A stretch of DNA of 64,000 bases from Alkalicoccus luteus (GTDB taxonomy: Bacteria; Bacillota; Bacilli; Bacillales; Salisediminibacteriaceae): assembly GCF_012034335.1 (NCBI RefSeq), contig NZ_JAATHJ010000003.1:149572-213571 (forward strand), in the 5' to 3' direction. The notes under the pieces were generated by a model, which did no database searches, was not told the DNA's origin, and worked only from the letters and a program-made list of their open reading frames with translations. A program made the position numbers and the translations under genes. Positions 40,233 through 48,957 of this stretch are shown here, piece by piece; position 1 is the stretch's first letter, and each line of letters starts with the position of its first letter.

Positions 40233-41294
40233 TTACTTATCCCCCTTCCGGCTAGTAAGGCGCCCGAGTCCCCAGCGGATGATGTAGCTGGATGCTACAA
40301 AGAAAATAATCAGGGCGATAATAATTTCAACAAGTTCAGGCGCTACGCCGGCACGCGACTGCATCATGTTCGCTCCCTGCTGCAGACCTCCAAAGAGAAA
40401 TGCTGCTAGGAAAATCCCGACAGATGTACTTGCTCCAAGAAGAGCTACCGCGATTCCATCGAATCCGATATTCGTAAAGGCAGGCAGGATGTTCGCGTAC
40501 TGATACGTTCCAAGTCCTACCATGGCACCGCCTGCCCCGGCAAATGCCCCGGAAACAGACATGGAGAGAATAATATTCGCGTTCACGTTCATACCTGCAT
40601 AAAGTGAGGCGTTTTTGTTATAGCCGACAGAACGCAGTTCGAAGCCTTTTTTCGTTTTCCATAAAATAAACCACATGAGTACACATGCTGCCGCGGCAAT
40701 AAAGAAGCCCCAGTGCAGCCTGGAAAACTGAGTCAATTCGGATAGAAATCCTGATTCAAGAGAAGCGGTACTATTAATAAATCCGGTCCGCTGACCGCTG
40801 TCCAACAGGTAAGTACGAATCAGTGAATTCGTAACATGCATCGCGATGTAGTTCATCATAATCGTGACAATAACCTCGTGAACCTGAAAGCGGGCTTTTA
40901 AATACCCCGGAACAAATCCCCAAAGAGCCCCTGCCACAGCTCCGGCAGTAATCGCCAGCGGAAGATGGATGATCATTGGCGCTTCAATAGCAAGTCCGAC
41001 ATAGACAGACGTAAACCAGCCTACGATCAGCTGTCCTTCTACCCCGATATTAAGTAATCCCGTGCGAAATGCGAAAGCAACAGCCAGCCCGGAGAAAATA
41101 AGCGGCGTCATTCGCTGAAGGGTTTCCCCAAAATCATAAGGTTCTCCAATAATCCCGGCAATCAGTGCGCTGTAGCCTTCGATCGGGTTGTTCCCGCTGA
41201 AGAGCATGATGACTGCGCCCGCCGCAAAGCCAAAAAAGATGGCAATGAGCGGAATCAGGATGTTGAATCCTCTTCCCTGCATAAAGTTTTTCAT
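40233..41294 (-). CDS. nupP: ABC transporter permease (nucleoside, NupP-like)
   Basis: The 353-residue permease has about ten hydrophobic segments and the family pattern 'FRTGLLNIGVEGQLIVGWFTSVYVG' (about 81-105) and 'HEVIVTIMMNYIAM' (about 148-161). It pairs with NupQ to form the channel. The start overlaps the end of the ATPase gene by four bases. Confidence 0.9.
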   Translation of the reverse strand: MKNFMQGRGFNILIPLIAIFFGFAAGAVIMLFSGNNPIEGYSALIAGIIGEPYDFGETLQRMTPLIFSGLAVAFAFRTGLLNIGVEGQLIVGWFTSVYVGLAIEAPMIIHLPLAITAGAVAGALWGFVPGYLKARFQVHEVIVTIMMNYIAMHVTNSLIRTYLLDSGQRTGFINSTASLESGFLSELTQFSRLHWGFFIAAAACVLMWFILWKTKKGFELRSVGYNKNASLYAGMNVNANIILSMSVSGAFAGAGGAMVGLGTYQYANILPAFTNIGFDGIAVALLGASTSVGIFLAAFLFGGLQQGANMMQSRAGVAPELVEIIIALIIFFVASSYIIRWGLGRLTSRKGDK

Positions 41295-42823
41295 GTGGCT
41301 GGCTCACCTGCTTCCTTCGAACCGCCTGCCATCAGCAGGCCTAGCTCTTGTTCCGTTGTTTCATCCGAATTAACAATGGCGACGATTTCACCTTCGTAAA
41401 TAACGGCAATTTTATCACTAACGTTCATGACCTCTTCCAATTCCAACGAGACGAGCAGAACAGCACGGCCCTTATCCCGTTCTTCAATCAGCTTCCGGTG
41501 AATAAATTCAATCGCACCGACATCGAGCCCACGTGTCGGCTGAGCAGCGACAAGCAAATTCGGGGAGCGGTCTACTTCCCTTGCGATAATGGCTTTCTGC
41601 TGATTTCCACCTGAGAGCGCGCGGGCCTGTGTTTTTTCTGACGGCGTACGAACATCGTATTCCTCAATTAGCGACTTCGCTTTCTCGTACATCAGGTTAT
41701 AGTTCAGCACGCCTGTATTCGTAAAAGGCTTCTGATAATACGTTTGCAGCAGCACGTTCTCCCCGATCGTAAAATCAAGTACAAGCCCGTGCTTATGACG
41801 GTCCTGCGGAATATGTCCGATTCCCGTTTCGGTCACCTTACGAGGTTTCAAAGACGTTGTATCCGTTCCGGAAATGGAAATAGTACCGCTCTTCGCCTTG
41901 CGAAGCCCGGTAATTGCTTCCACAAGCTCAGTCTGACCGTTCCCATCAACTCCTGCAAGACCGATAATTTCCCCTTCCCGGACTTGAAGATTAAGCTTAT
42001 TGACGACATCCACTCCGCGTGAATCTTCGACAACAAGATCTTTCACATCAAGCACGAGTTCTTTTGGAGAAGCAGGACCTTTTTCCACCTGAAAGCTGAC
42101 TTCTCTACCGACCATCATTTCAGCCAGGCTGCTTTCAGTCGCGCCCTCCACCTCTACGGTTCCGACACCTACTCCACGGCGAATAACCGTGCAGCGGTCA
42201 CAAACCTGCAGAATTTCCTTAAGTTTATGTGTGATGAGAATGATCGACTTACCTTCTTTGATCAAATTATTCATTATTTGAATCAGTTCTTTAATCTCCT
42301 GCGGCGTAAGGGCAGCCGTAGGCTCATCAAAAATAAGTATCTCAGCGCCGCGGTAAAGTGTTTTCAGAATTTCCGCACGCTGCTGCATGCCAACCGAAAT
42401 ATCCTCAATCTTGGCACGAGGGTCAACGCGAAGGCCGTAGCGGTCGGAAATCTCCTGAACATCCTTCTCCGCTTTTTTTAAGTTAATTGTTCCGCGGGAG
42501 GTTGGTTCGCTTCCTAAAATAATATTTTCCGTGACCGAAAAATTCTGTACGAGCATAAAGTGCTGATGCACCATGCCGATCCCGAGATCATTAGCTACGT
42601 TTGGGTCATTGATATTAACCTTTTCCCCACGAACTTTAATTTCTCCTCGTTCGGGCTGATACAAGCCGAACAAGACGTTCATAAGCGTTGATTTCCCGGC
42701 ACCATTTTCTCCAAGAAGGGCATGAATTTCGCCTTGTTTGACCTGCAGCGTGATGTTGTCATTCGCTACGATGCCCGGAAACTCTTTACGAATATCGTTC
42801 ATTTCAATTACGTATTCCACCAT
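41291..42823 (-). CDS. nupO: ABC transporter ATPase with two nucleotide-binding domains (NupO-like)
   Basis: This 510-residue protein has two ABC cassettes. The first has Walker A 'GENGAGKST' (about 38-46) and Walker B 'LIFDEPTAAL'. The second has the degenerate 'GVDGNGQTELVEAI' and the signature-like 'LSGGNQQKAIIAREV'. That asymmetry is normal for sugar/nucleoside ATPases of this class. The ATG at 42823 is chosen since CAGGGAG lies 6-7 bases upstream. It energises import through NupP and NupQ. Confidence 0.93.
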   Translation of the reverse strand: MVEYVIEMNDIRKEFPGIVANDNITLQVKQGEIHALLGENGAGKSTLMNVLFGLYQPERGEIKVRGEKVNINDPNVANDLGIGMVHQHFMLVQNFSVTENIILGSEPTSRGTINLKKAEKDVQEISDRYGLRVDPRAKIEDISVGMQQRAEILKTLYRGAEILIFDEPTAALTPQEIKELIQIMNNLIKEGKSIILITHKLKEILQVCDRCTVIRRGVGVGTVEVEGATESSLAEMMVGREVSFQVEKGPASPKELVLDVKDLVVEDSRGVDVVNKLNLQVREGEIIGLAGVDGNGQTELVEAITGLRKAKSGTISISGTDTTSLKPRKVTETGIGHIPQDRHKHGLVLDFTIGENVLLQTYYQKPFTNTGVLNYNLMYEKAKSLIEEYDVRTPSEKTQARALSGGNQQKAIIAREVDRSPNLLVAAQPTRGLDVGAIEFIHRKLIEERDKGRAVLLVSLELEEVMNVSDKIAVIYEGEIVAIVNSDETTEQELGLLMAGGSKEAGEPAT

Positions 42824-42946
42824 TAACAACTCCCTGTTTCATGCAGATAAAAGATGACTGCCGGAAGCTTGCACCGCTTCAGCAGAAGTCCCGGTTTTCT
42901 ATGTCTGATTCCGTCGAAAATTGTCAACTCGTCCGGCAAATGGGTA

Positions 42947-42982
42947 TAAACAAAGGCTAGTACAAGACTAGCCTCTGTCTGC
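42947..42982 (-). terminator. Hairpin between nupN and nupO
   Basis: AGGCTAGT / ACTAGCCT (42954-42961 and 42967-42974) is followed on the reverse strand by TTGTTT. Its weak U tract suggests partial termination, so that the binding protein is made in excess over the ATPase and permeases. Confidence 0.55.
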
Positions 42983-43023
42983 CGGATGAAATTAATATTC
43001 AAGCCGGATATGCCGGGTCGCTA

Positions 43024-44211
43024 TTAGAGAGAGTCCATGAACTCTTCGTACTCTTCATCTGTCTGTGGAACTTCAATTTCTCCGTCCGTAATCATCTGCT
43101 CGTATTCTTCAACGGCTTCGACTGCTTCATCAGAAACGTTGTCCTGTGTTTCAGCAATGCCGACACCATCGTCTTCAAGACCGAATTCAAGCGTTTCACC
43201 ACCTGGGAAGCTGCCGTTCATAGTATCTTCAGAAACGTTATATACAGCTGTATCTACTCGCTTTACCATAGAAGAAAGAATGACGTTTCCTTCATCCCAT
43301 CCACCTTCAGTAAGCGCCTGATCCTGGTCTACTCCGATAGCCCAGACTGTTTCGCCGCTCTGGTTACGGTCAATTGCTTCTGTAAAGAGACCGTTTCCTG
43401 TTCCGCCGGCAGCATGATAGATAATGTCAGCCCCGTTAGAGTACATTGTATCGGCGATATTCTGGCCTGTTGAAGCATCGTTAAAGTCCTGAGCGTACTG
43501 TACAGCGATTTCAATGTCCGAATCAACGTAGCTTACGCCCGCTTTAAAGCCATTTTCGAATTTTTTAATAAGCGGACTTTCCACGCCGCCGATAAATCCG
43601 ACTTCATCTGTTTCTGTATGCATCGCTGCAATAACACCAACGAGGAATGAACCTTCATGTTCAGCAAACGTAATGCTTGCCAGGTTGTCTATTGGATTAC
43701 CGTCGTCGTCTGTAACCACTTCATCGACGATTGCAAAATTCTGATCCGGGTTCTGCTCGGCAACCGTACGAACGTCATCCGCCATTAGAAATCCGATCGC
43801 AAACGACAGATCTGTCCCTTCACGTGCAAGCTGCTGCAGGTTTGGCAGATAGTCTGCTGCATCTCCAGACTGGATATAATCTACATCAGCTTCCGGGAAG
43901 TCTTCTCCAAATTCAGTCAGGCCTGCCCAGGCAGATTCGTTGAATGAACGGTCATCAACCCCGCCGACATCCGTAACCATTTTGGAAGAGAAGCCTTCGC
44001 CGCCTTCGCCTGCAGCTTCGTTTCCGCCGTCTTCCTCGCCTTCGTTTCCAGCGTTTTCATCAGCGTCGTTTTCCTCTGCGGCATTGCCGGTATTTTCGTT
44101 TCCGTCATTTACCGGAGTCGTGTCTTCATTGTTGTTCCCGTCTCCGCAAGCCGCGAGCAGAACTCCTGCAGTAAGCACAGATGAAAGCAGCATCGTTGTA
44201 CTCTTTTTCAT
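43024..44211 (-). CDS. nupN: BMP family nucleoside-binding lipoprotein (NupN-like)
   Basis: The 395-residue protein starts with a lipoprotein signal ending 'GVLLAACGDG' (lipobox Cys at about residue 22), so it is anchored outside the membrane. A strongly acidic Asn/Glu/Gly-rich linker of about 50 residues follows, then the PBP1-BMP domain ('MVTDVGGVDDRSFNESAWAG' through 'GETLEFGLEDDGVGI'). The start at 44211 (MKKSTT) has GGGGGA 8 bases upstream. The long acidic linker is unusual in length and fits a salt- or alkali-adapted surface. Confidence 0.92.
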   Translation of the reverse strand: MKKSTTMLLSSVLTAGVLLAACGDGNNNEDTTPVNDGNENTGNAAEENDADENAGNEGEEDGGNEAAGEGGEGFSSKMVTDVGGVDDRSFNESAWAGLTEFGEDFPEADVDYIQSGDAADYLPNLQQLAREGTDLSFAIGFLMADDVRTVAEQNPDQNFAIVDEVVTDDDGNPIDNLASITFAEHEGSFLVGVIAAMHTETDEVGFIGGVESPLIKKFENGFKAGVSYVDSDIEIAVQYAQDFNDASTGQNIADTMYSNGADIIYHAAGGTGNGLFTEAIDRNQSGETVWAIGVDQDQALTEGGWDEGNVILSSMVKRVDTAVYNVSEDTMNGSFPGGETLEFGLEDDGVGIAETQDNVSDEAVEAVEEYEQMITDGEIEVPQTDEEYEEFMDSL

Positions 44212-44321
44212 GTCGAGCATCCCCCTAGAATAATATATTATTTCAGTTTTTATCCCTCAAAAATAGAGAAAGATAAAAACTCTGAAACCATTATGCCACA
44301 TTATGTCTCAAAATATAATCT

Positions 44322-44335
44322 TAAAAACGCTTCCA
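44322..44335. promoter_or_regulatory. cre-like box upstream of nupN (proximal)
   Basis: TAAAAACGCTTCCA matches the cre consensus TGWAARCGNTWNCW at 13 of 14 positions, about 110 bp upstream of the nupN start. Confidence 0.55.
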
Positions 44336-44394
44336 ACTAAGAAAAAATTCACATGTTTGATGTCTGACCTCTTACCATGACATACGGCATGCGT

Positions 44395-44408
44395 TGACAG
44401 CGTTTTCT
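44395..44408. promoter_or_regulatory. cre-like box upstream of nupN (distal)
   Basis: TGACAGCGTTTTCT matches the cre consensus at 13 of 14 positions; 73 bp (seven helical turns) separates its start from the proximal box, which would favour looping by CcpA. Confidence 0.6.
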
Positions 44409-44861
44409 TAAGTGCCTTCAATATACCACCTTTCACGCAACAAATAAATAGATTTTAAACAAAATTTCATATTTGCCTGAAAAGAATTAACTATTCTGCT
44501 AATTCATAATAGTTGCTGATCTGCTGTTTCAAGGTAAGAGACTCGTTCTGCTTTTTTCACATCCTTTTTGACGAGTATGCATGACGACAGGGACGGCCTC
44601 AGGATCAGTAACAACGACACGTTTTAATTAGTTCCAGTCCATGACCGGTGCTAATAGAAAGAAACGAGGCCTGTAACACTTTTTTCTCACCTTGCAGCCT
44701 TGCAGTGACGTTTCCTTCTATCAACTATGGACGTTTTCAGAGCTTTAAAATGAAACCGAATTTTTATAAAGCACCTGCTCTTATTTCTTGCAGTTATCCC
44801 CTTTTTTTCAGTCATTTTCACTGATACACTATGGAAATAATCAATTTGGGAGGGGAATTTC

Positions 44862-45263
44862 TTGCAGACTGCATTGCTATGCAATCAGGACCGTGAGGAG
44901 CGGAATTTGATTGCTCAGGTACTTGAAGAAAATGATGTGCAAGTGGTGGAAACGGATTCTTCAGAACAGGTTCTTGCGTATGTCGAGCAGCTTGAACCTG
45001 AAATTGTCGTACTTGATATTATTATGGCGTCAGGAAATGGGATCTCCCTGTTGAAACAGCTGCAGCGGATGCCTGGCAGCCCGTGCATTGTGTTGAAATC
45101 GTCCTGTCAATTAAAGGGACATTTACGAAAAGCTCTGCGTCTTGGTGCTGATGCCGTGCTTCCAAAGCCCGTAACCGCAGAACAAGTCCGGCAGCTTGCA
45201 CACCTTACAGAGCGCCGTTCACTGTACCGTCGCTTCCCTTCAGACAGACAGCTCCAGCATTAA
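44862..45263 (+). CDS. Single-domain response regulator receiver protein
   Basis: A TTG start follows GGGAGGGG. The 133-residue protein is one REC domain with the phosphoacceptor D52 ('VVLDIIM'), S80 in 'VLKSS' and K102 in 'LPKPV'. The usual acidic pair after the first strand is weak ('LLCNQDREER'), so phosphorylation chemistry may be altered. There is no output domain and no histidine kinase in the window. The last 16 residues (RRSLYRRFPSDRQLQH) are basic and unlike a normal REC end; miniature element C begins 28 bases after the stop. Confidence 0.75.
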   Translation: MQTALLCNQDREERNLIAQVLEENDVQVVETDSSEQVLAYVEQLEPEIVVLDIIMASGNGISLLKQLQRMPGSPCIVLKSSCQLKGHLRKALRLGADAVLPKPVTAEQVRQLAHLTERRSLYRRFPSDRQLQH

Positions 45264-45290
45264 ATTCGTATTTCTTTCTGCATCGAGCGG

Positions 45291-45497
45291 GAGGCTGCTG
45301 AACAAGCTCGTGATAATTGAGATAAAACGTTTCAACCGTTCTGGCAATTCCCGACATCGGAGCACCTCCGGGAGGATCAGAACGAGACGAAGATCCGGCA
45401 GACAGCAGGAGGGAAGGCCGAGCAGCGCCCTCCGGAAAGCGAGTGTCCGCAGAGAACAGGCACATGCAGCATGTGTCACCTAAGTTGAAACAGCCTC
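45291..45497 (+). mobile_element. Element C: 207-bp miniature relative of elements A and B
   Basis: Its ends are GAGGCTGCTGAACAAG and, on the other strand, GAGGCTGTTTCAACTTA, resembling the CAGGCTGTTGA-type ends of A and B. The interior from about 45345 to 45465 aligns with the right-hand end of element B (for example CCTCCGGAAAGCGAGTGTCC is identical in both). The 96-bp modules are missing. No flanking duplication is apparent, so it may be an old or internally deleted copy. Confidence 0.65.
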
Positions 45498-45522
45498 TTT
45501 ATTGATCTTAATGAAAGAGAAC

Positions 45523-46617
45523 TTAACTTACAGGAAGGCCTGTATTTCTCCTTCTGTAACGAATTACCGCTGCTGTCAGCAGGATCGCCATCACTCCCGC
45601 AGATGCTTTTCCAATCAGCATCGCCACTGTCATTTCAGGCTCCAGAGCTGCTGTAAAGCCGAGATGCCCTCCTAACAGAAATGCCCCGCTTACGCTGAAC
45701 GCCACGTTCATAAGTTTTGCTTCATCGTCAAGCGTATGAAGCTTCTTATAAACAGGAATGCTGTGAGCCAGCTGTGTTAAAAATCCAATCCATCCATCCG
45801 CGCTTATGCGCCCTTTACGAGCTGCCAGCCTGGAATGGAGCGTTCGTTTTAAAAAATGGACGAGCGGAAAAGCTCCTGCAAGAGCCAGCACGATTAATCC
45901 GACAATTTCCATCGATTCGTGAAACGGAGTCAGTCCCGGAAGAATGACGATGCCCGCAAGTTCCTGAACAATTAGGATAAGAATGACGGCTGTAATAAAC
46001 ACCATGATCATCCGTCCTCCTGCAATAAACAGCCTGACGACAGATGGTCCTGCCCAATAAAGCCCGGCAACCATAGCTATAACCAGAAGCGCAGCAGGAA
46101 CCAGCTGCTGCAGCACAAACATCGCAGGCATTCCTGCTGCAAGACCTGCAAGAAAGGCACCTGCGGGGACAGGAATCAACCCCAGCATAATTCCCTCTGC
46201 AAAAACCGTGTGATCTTCTTTATGTATTAAACCGAGTGCAACAGGCACCGTAAAAACGAAAACCGGTCCAAGCATCGTTGCTAAAATAATGCCGGACAAA
46301 AGCGCAGCCTCCCTCGTTTCAGCAAGTTCCATCGCAAGCGGATATCCTCCCATGTCAACTGCCAGAAGCATTCCGGGAAACATCCCCGGGTCCGCCCCGA
46401 TAAACGTAAAAACCGGAATCAGCACCGGCCTCAGCATTTCTGCCAGGAGCGGTGCTACTGATATCATGCCAACCATAACAAAAGCGAGGGGCCCCATCGT
46501 GCGGAACCCCTCATCAAAAGCTTCCCCGTAGCCTTTTTTATTTCCTCTGATTTTATCTGCCGCACCAACTGCTGCGGCAATCACAAGTATCCAGATAACA
46601 AGTTGGTTCAACAGCAT
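45523..46617 (-). CDS. eutH: Ethanolamine permease EutH-like membrane protein
   Basis: The 364-residue protein has about ten hydrophobic helices and matches EutH throughout, for example 'AFDEGFRTMGPLAFVMVGMISVAPLL' (residues 33-58) and 'MLLAVDMGGYPLAMELA' (83-99). EutH imports protonated ethanolamine. None of the eutABC or microcompartment genes are nearby, so ethanolamine would be used by genes elsewhere or the protein carries another amine. It follows a DUF1028 gene by 36 bases on the same strand. Confidence 0.88.
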   Translation of the reverse strand: MLLNQLVIWILVIAAAVGAADKIRGNKKGYGEAFDEGFRTMGPLAFVMVGMISVAPLLAEMLRPVLIPVFTFIGADPGMFPGMLLAVDMGGYPLAMELAETREAALLSGIILATMLGPVFVFTVPVALGLIHKEDHTVFAEGIMLGLIPVPAGAFLAGLAAGMPAMFVLQQLVPAALLVIAMVAGLYWAGPSVVRLFIAGGRMIMVFITAVILILIVQELAGIVILPGLTPFHESMEIVGLIVLALAGAFPLVHFLKRTLHSRLAARKGRISADGWIGFLTQLAHSIPVYKKLHTLDDEAKLMNVAFSVSGAFLLGGHLGFTAALEPEMTVAMLIGKASAGVMAILLTAAVIRYRRRNTGLPVS

Positions 46618-46653
46618 CTGCCCTGCTCCTTTTGCTTCGTCATCCCCGGTTTA

Positions 46654-47529
46654 TCAGCTTTCCTTTCTGCTTCGCATAAAGGTGAGGACGGCCGGATCTA
46701 TTTTATGGTCATCCTGCCAGCGCTCCTCAAAGTTCTCCTGCATAAAGTAAGCTTCCAAAGCGGCTTTGACCTCATCTGTATAGCTTTCTTTAGTTTCCGC
46801 TAACAGGTTTTCACGCTGTAAATGGCTCTGAACTTCCTGCAGTACTTCACCATTAAGCTCCAGCAGATCGTTTTCATCCGGCCTAGTGAAATACAGCCGA
46901 TGAAGCTCATACAGCCTTCTCAGCTCATCGATCGGCTCTTTATGGTCATCAACACGCAGATCATATTTTCGATCGTTGTAGCCTCCATAGCCGCCTTCCT
47001 GCTGGACGATGAACATCGCAGCCGACTGCTTCCCACGCGAATCTCCACCCGCAGCCTGAGCGGCATCGAGAGCATTAAGCAGCCTTTCAGCCAGCGGACC
47101 TTTTGATGACTCAAACGACGTTATCATATGCTCAACGGTTTCCTTATTTTTAAGTATATTCCCCTGAGCCGTACAATAGTTACCAGCCCGGTGACCTGCC
47201 CAGTCAAAGCATTCGCTCCCGGTATAAGCGGCAGTTTTTCCATCAGCATCCATAATCGCAAACTGCCTCAATGCCGCTTCTTCATCGTCTGCTATTAGTT
47301 TTTCCACGACCTCCTCCGCTGAAAATCCTTTTTTCAAAAGCTCGAGCCCGTCCGGTCCAAAAGCGGTGTTGGCAAACGACTGAGTGGCCACCGCACCTGT
47401 TCCAGCTTCTGCCCAGGGAACGACTGCTCCGACACCGAGAAACTTCGACTGGACAGCAATCCCTGTTTCACCAGTTGCCGGATCAAATCCGATAATGGAG
47501 TATGTAGCAACTTTCGGTTTGTTCATCAT
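46654..47529 (-). CDS. DUF1028 family protein (Ntn-hydrolase-like)
   Basis: The 291-residue protein has the DUF1028 domain at the N-terminus ('TYSIIGFDPATGETGIAVQSKFLGVGAVVPWAEAGTGAVATQS' begins at residue 10) and a C-terminal helical extension (about 215-291). DUF1028 proteins resemble N-terminal-nucleophile hydrolases in fold, and several are found near amine or amino-acid use genes. The operon with EutH suggests a role with ethanolamine or another amine, which is inference. GAGGAGGG precedes the ATG. Confidence 0.85.
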   Translation of the reverse strand: MMNKPKVATYSIIGFDPATGETGIAVQSKFLGVGAVVPWAEAGTGAVATQSFANTAFGPDGLELLKKGFSAEEVVEKLIADDEEAALRQFAIMDADGKTAAYTGSECFDWAGHRAGNYCTAQGNILKNKETVEHMITSFESSKGPLAERLLNALDAAQAAGGDSRGKQSAAMFIVQQEGGYGGYNDRKYDLRVDDHKEPIDELRRLYELHRLYFTRPDENDLLELNGEVLQEVQSHLQRENLLAETKESYTDEVKAALEAYFMQENFEERWQDDHKIDPAVLTFMRSRKES

Positions 47530-47680
47530 TGGAAACCCTCCTCTTTTCTCTCATAATAAGCTTCCTTTCTTTTCCGGTCAATCAGAGAGGCGCACAGGTT
47601 TAGTATCCGTACAGGCTGGGAACAATCTTTCATAGGTCCCGTTATAGGAGCCGTAAGACTACGTTAAGGAGGCACTATCG

Positions 47681-48328
47681 ATGCGAGTACTAGTTATTGG
47701 AGCAAATGGTCAAATCGGCCGCCACGTTGTGCGAATGCTCGGATTAAGCCCGGAGCATGAGGTAAATGCAATGATTCGCAAAGAAGAGCAGCGAAAAGAT
47801 ATGGAAGAGCTTGGCGCTGATCACATTACAATAGGTGATCTTGAACAAGACTTTTCACATGCTTATAACGGAATGGATGCTGTTATTTTCACCGCAGGAT
47901 CAGGCGGTCATACGAGTAAAGAGCAGACGGAGGTCATTGACCGGAAAGCTGCCCAGCAGGCAGTGGATGAAGCAAGGAAGTCTGATGTTACCCGCTTTGT
48001 CATGATCAGCTCCATTATGGCTGATGAAGCAGAGAGCGCCCCCGACAATATCAAACATTACATGCAGGCCAAGCTGGCTGCTGACGAGCATTTGATTGAG
48101 AGCGGGCTGGTCTACACGATCATCCGGCCGGGTCCGCTCACTAATGATGCTGCCCGCGGTACGATTCATGCCGTCAAAAAGCTCGACAACTATGATGGCT
48201 CTGTTCCAAGAGAAGACGTGGCTGCTACAGCTGTGAACTCACTTACGCTGAAGGAAACTGAAAATGTTATTTTTGAAATGATGACCGGTGATGTACCGGT
48301 CGGAGAAGCATTAAAGAATCTAAAATAG
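47681..48328 (+). CDS. NAD(P)-binding oxidoreductase (YhfK-type atypical SDR)
   Basis: The 215-residue protein has the Rossmann motif 'VIGANGQIGRHV' (residues 4-15) and the SDR-a5-like 'FVMISSIMAD' and 'YTIIRPGPLTND' segments. The catalytic Tyr-Lys pair of classical SDRs is absent in its usual form, as in other atypical SDRs. The binding site AAGGAGG lies upstream. The substrate is unknown. Confidence 0.88.
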   Translation: MRVLVIGANGQIGRHVVRMLGLSPEHEVNAMIRKEEQRKDMEELGADHITIGDLEQDFSHAYNGMDAVIFTAGSGGHTSKEQTEVIDRKAAQQAVDEARKSDVTRFVMISSIMADEAESAPDNIKHYMQAKLAADEHLIESGLVYTIIRPGPLTNDAARGTIHAVKKLDNYDGSVPREDVAATAVNSLTLKETENVIFEMMTGDVPVGEALKNLK

Positions 48329-48341
48329 TTTGCACGTCCAG

Positions 48342-48390
48342 CCCCTCCGGATTATACTGATGACAGGCAGTATGACTGGAGGGGTTTTAA
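48342..48390 (+). terminator. Terminator-like hairpin containing the SD of the next gene
   Basis: CCCCTCC (48342-48348) pairs with GGAGGGG (48378-48384) and the inner ATACTG pairs with CAGTAT, followed by TTTT. It lies just after the NAD(P)-binding gene, and its 3' arm is the ribosome binding site of the gene starting at 48391. Confidence 0.6.
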
Positions 48391-48642
48391 TTGGCTTTCC
48401 TTGATTCTTTAAGTAATGAGAAAAAGCTGGAATATGTAATCGTGGCTGCACTGCTGCTTATTTCAGTCGCAGTCGGTGTTTTCGTCGGCATGAATGAAGA
48501 ATGGTTCCTGCGACGTAATTTCACGGCAGGATATATGGCAGGTTCTTTGATGTCAGCTGTCCTTTTGTTCGGCATTTACCGGACCATTGCTTTCTTCGTG
48601 AACCTGGCCCGCGGTCAGAAAACTAACCCGGACAACGAATAA
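48391..48642 (+). CDS. 83-residue two-span membrane protein
   Basis: A TTG start 6 bases after GGAGGGG gives an 83-residue protein with two hydrophobic helices (about residues 15-32 and 46-68) and a polar C-terminus. Not recognised. Its ribosome binding site lies in the 3' arm of the preceding hairpin, so expression may depend on read-through and hairpin melting. Confidence 0.6.
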   Translation: MAFLDSLSNEKKLEYVIVAALLLISVAVGVFVGMNEEWFLRRNFTAGYMAGSLMSAVLLFGIYRTIAFFVNLARGQKTNPDNE

Positions 48643-48957
48643 GCAGGCACTGCACGCAGTGCGTTCCAAAAATGAGCGGCCCTCTGTGGAGAGCCGCTCA
48701 TTTTTTTGGACCCGGGCACGCCTGGCACCTTGCTCCATTATAAGATGAGACCGACAGTCAGTATTTATCTCACCTAATTCAGCTTAATGAAAAGAAATCA
48801 AAGCTCTTGTGCTTCCTCACAACTGCCGGTTGATATGAATATGGCATGATATCCTCTGGTTTGAAACTTCATCATCCTTTTGTGAGCACGTAAGCGCCTG
48901 GCTGCTCGGAAATTCGAAAGCACTGGAGCAGGCATAAAGCGACAGGCATTTAGGGGA
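48643..48957. other. 315-bp intergenic region with one terminator
   Basis: Apart from the terminator at 48669-48708 no gene, RNA or clear repeat is seen; the rest is unremarkable AT-rich sequence ahead of the convergent amidase gene. Confidence 0.4.
48669..48708 (+). terminator. Terminator after the 83-residue membrane protein
   Basis: AAAATGAGCGGC / GCCGCTCATTTT is followed by a run of T, 27 bases past the stop. Confidence 0.88.

Larger units (their letters stand above)
44212..44861. other. 650-bp intergenic region upstream of nupN
   Basis: No gene or structural RNA was recognised. Two cre-like boxes lie at 44322-44335 and 44395-44408. The part nearest 44862 holds the ribosome binding site and presumably the promoter of the response-regulator gene. 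The middle (44450-44800) is AT-rich and appears featureless apart from short local repeats such as TTGCAGCCTTGCAG. Confidence 0.5.
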
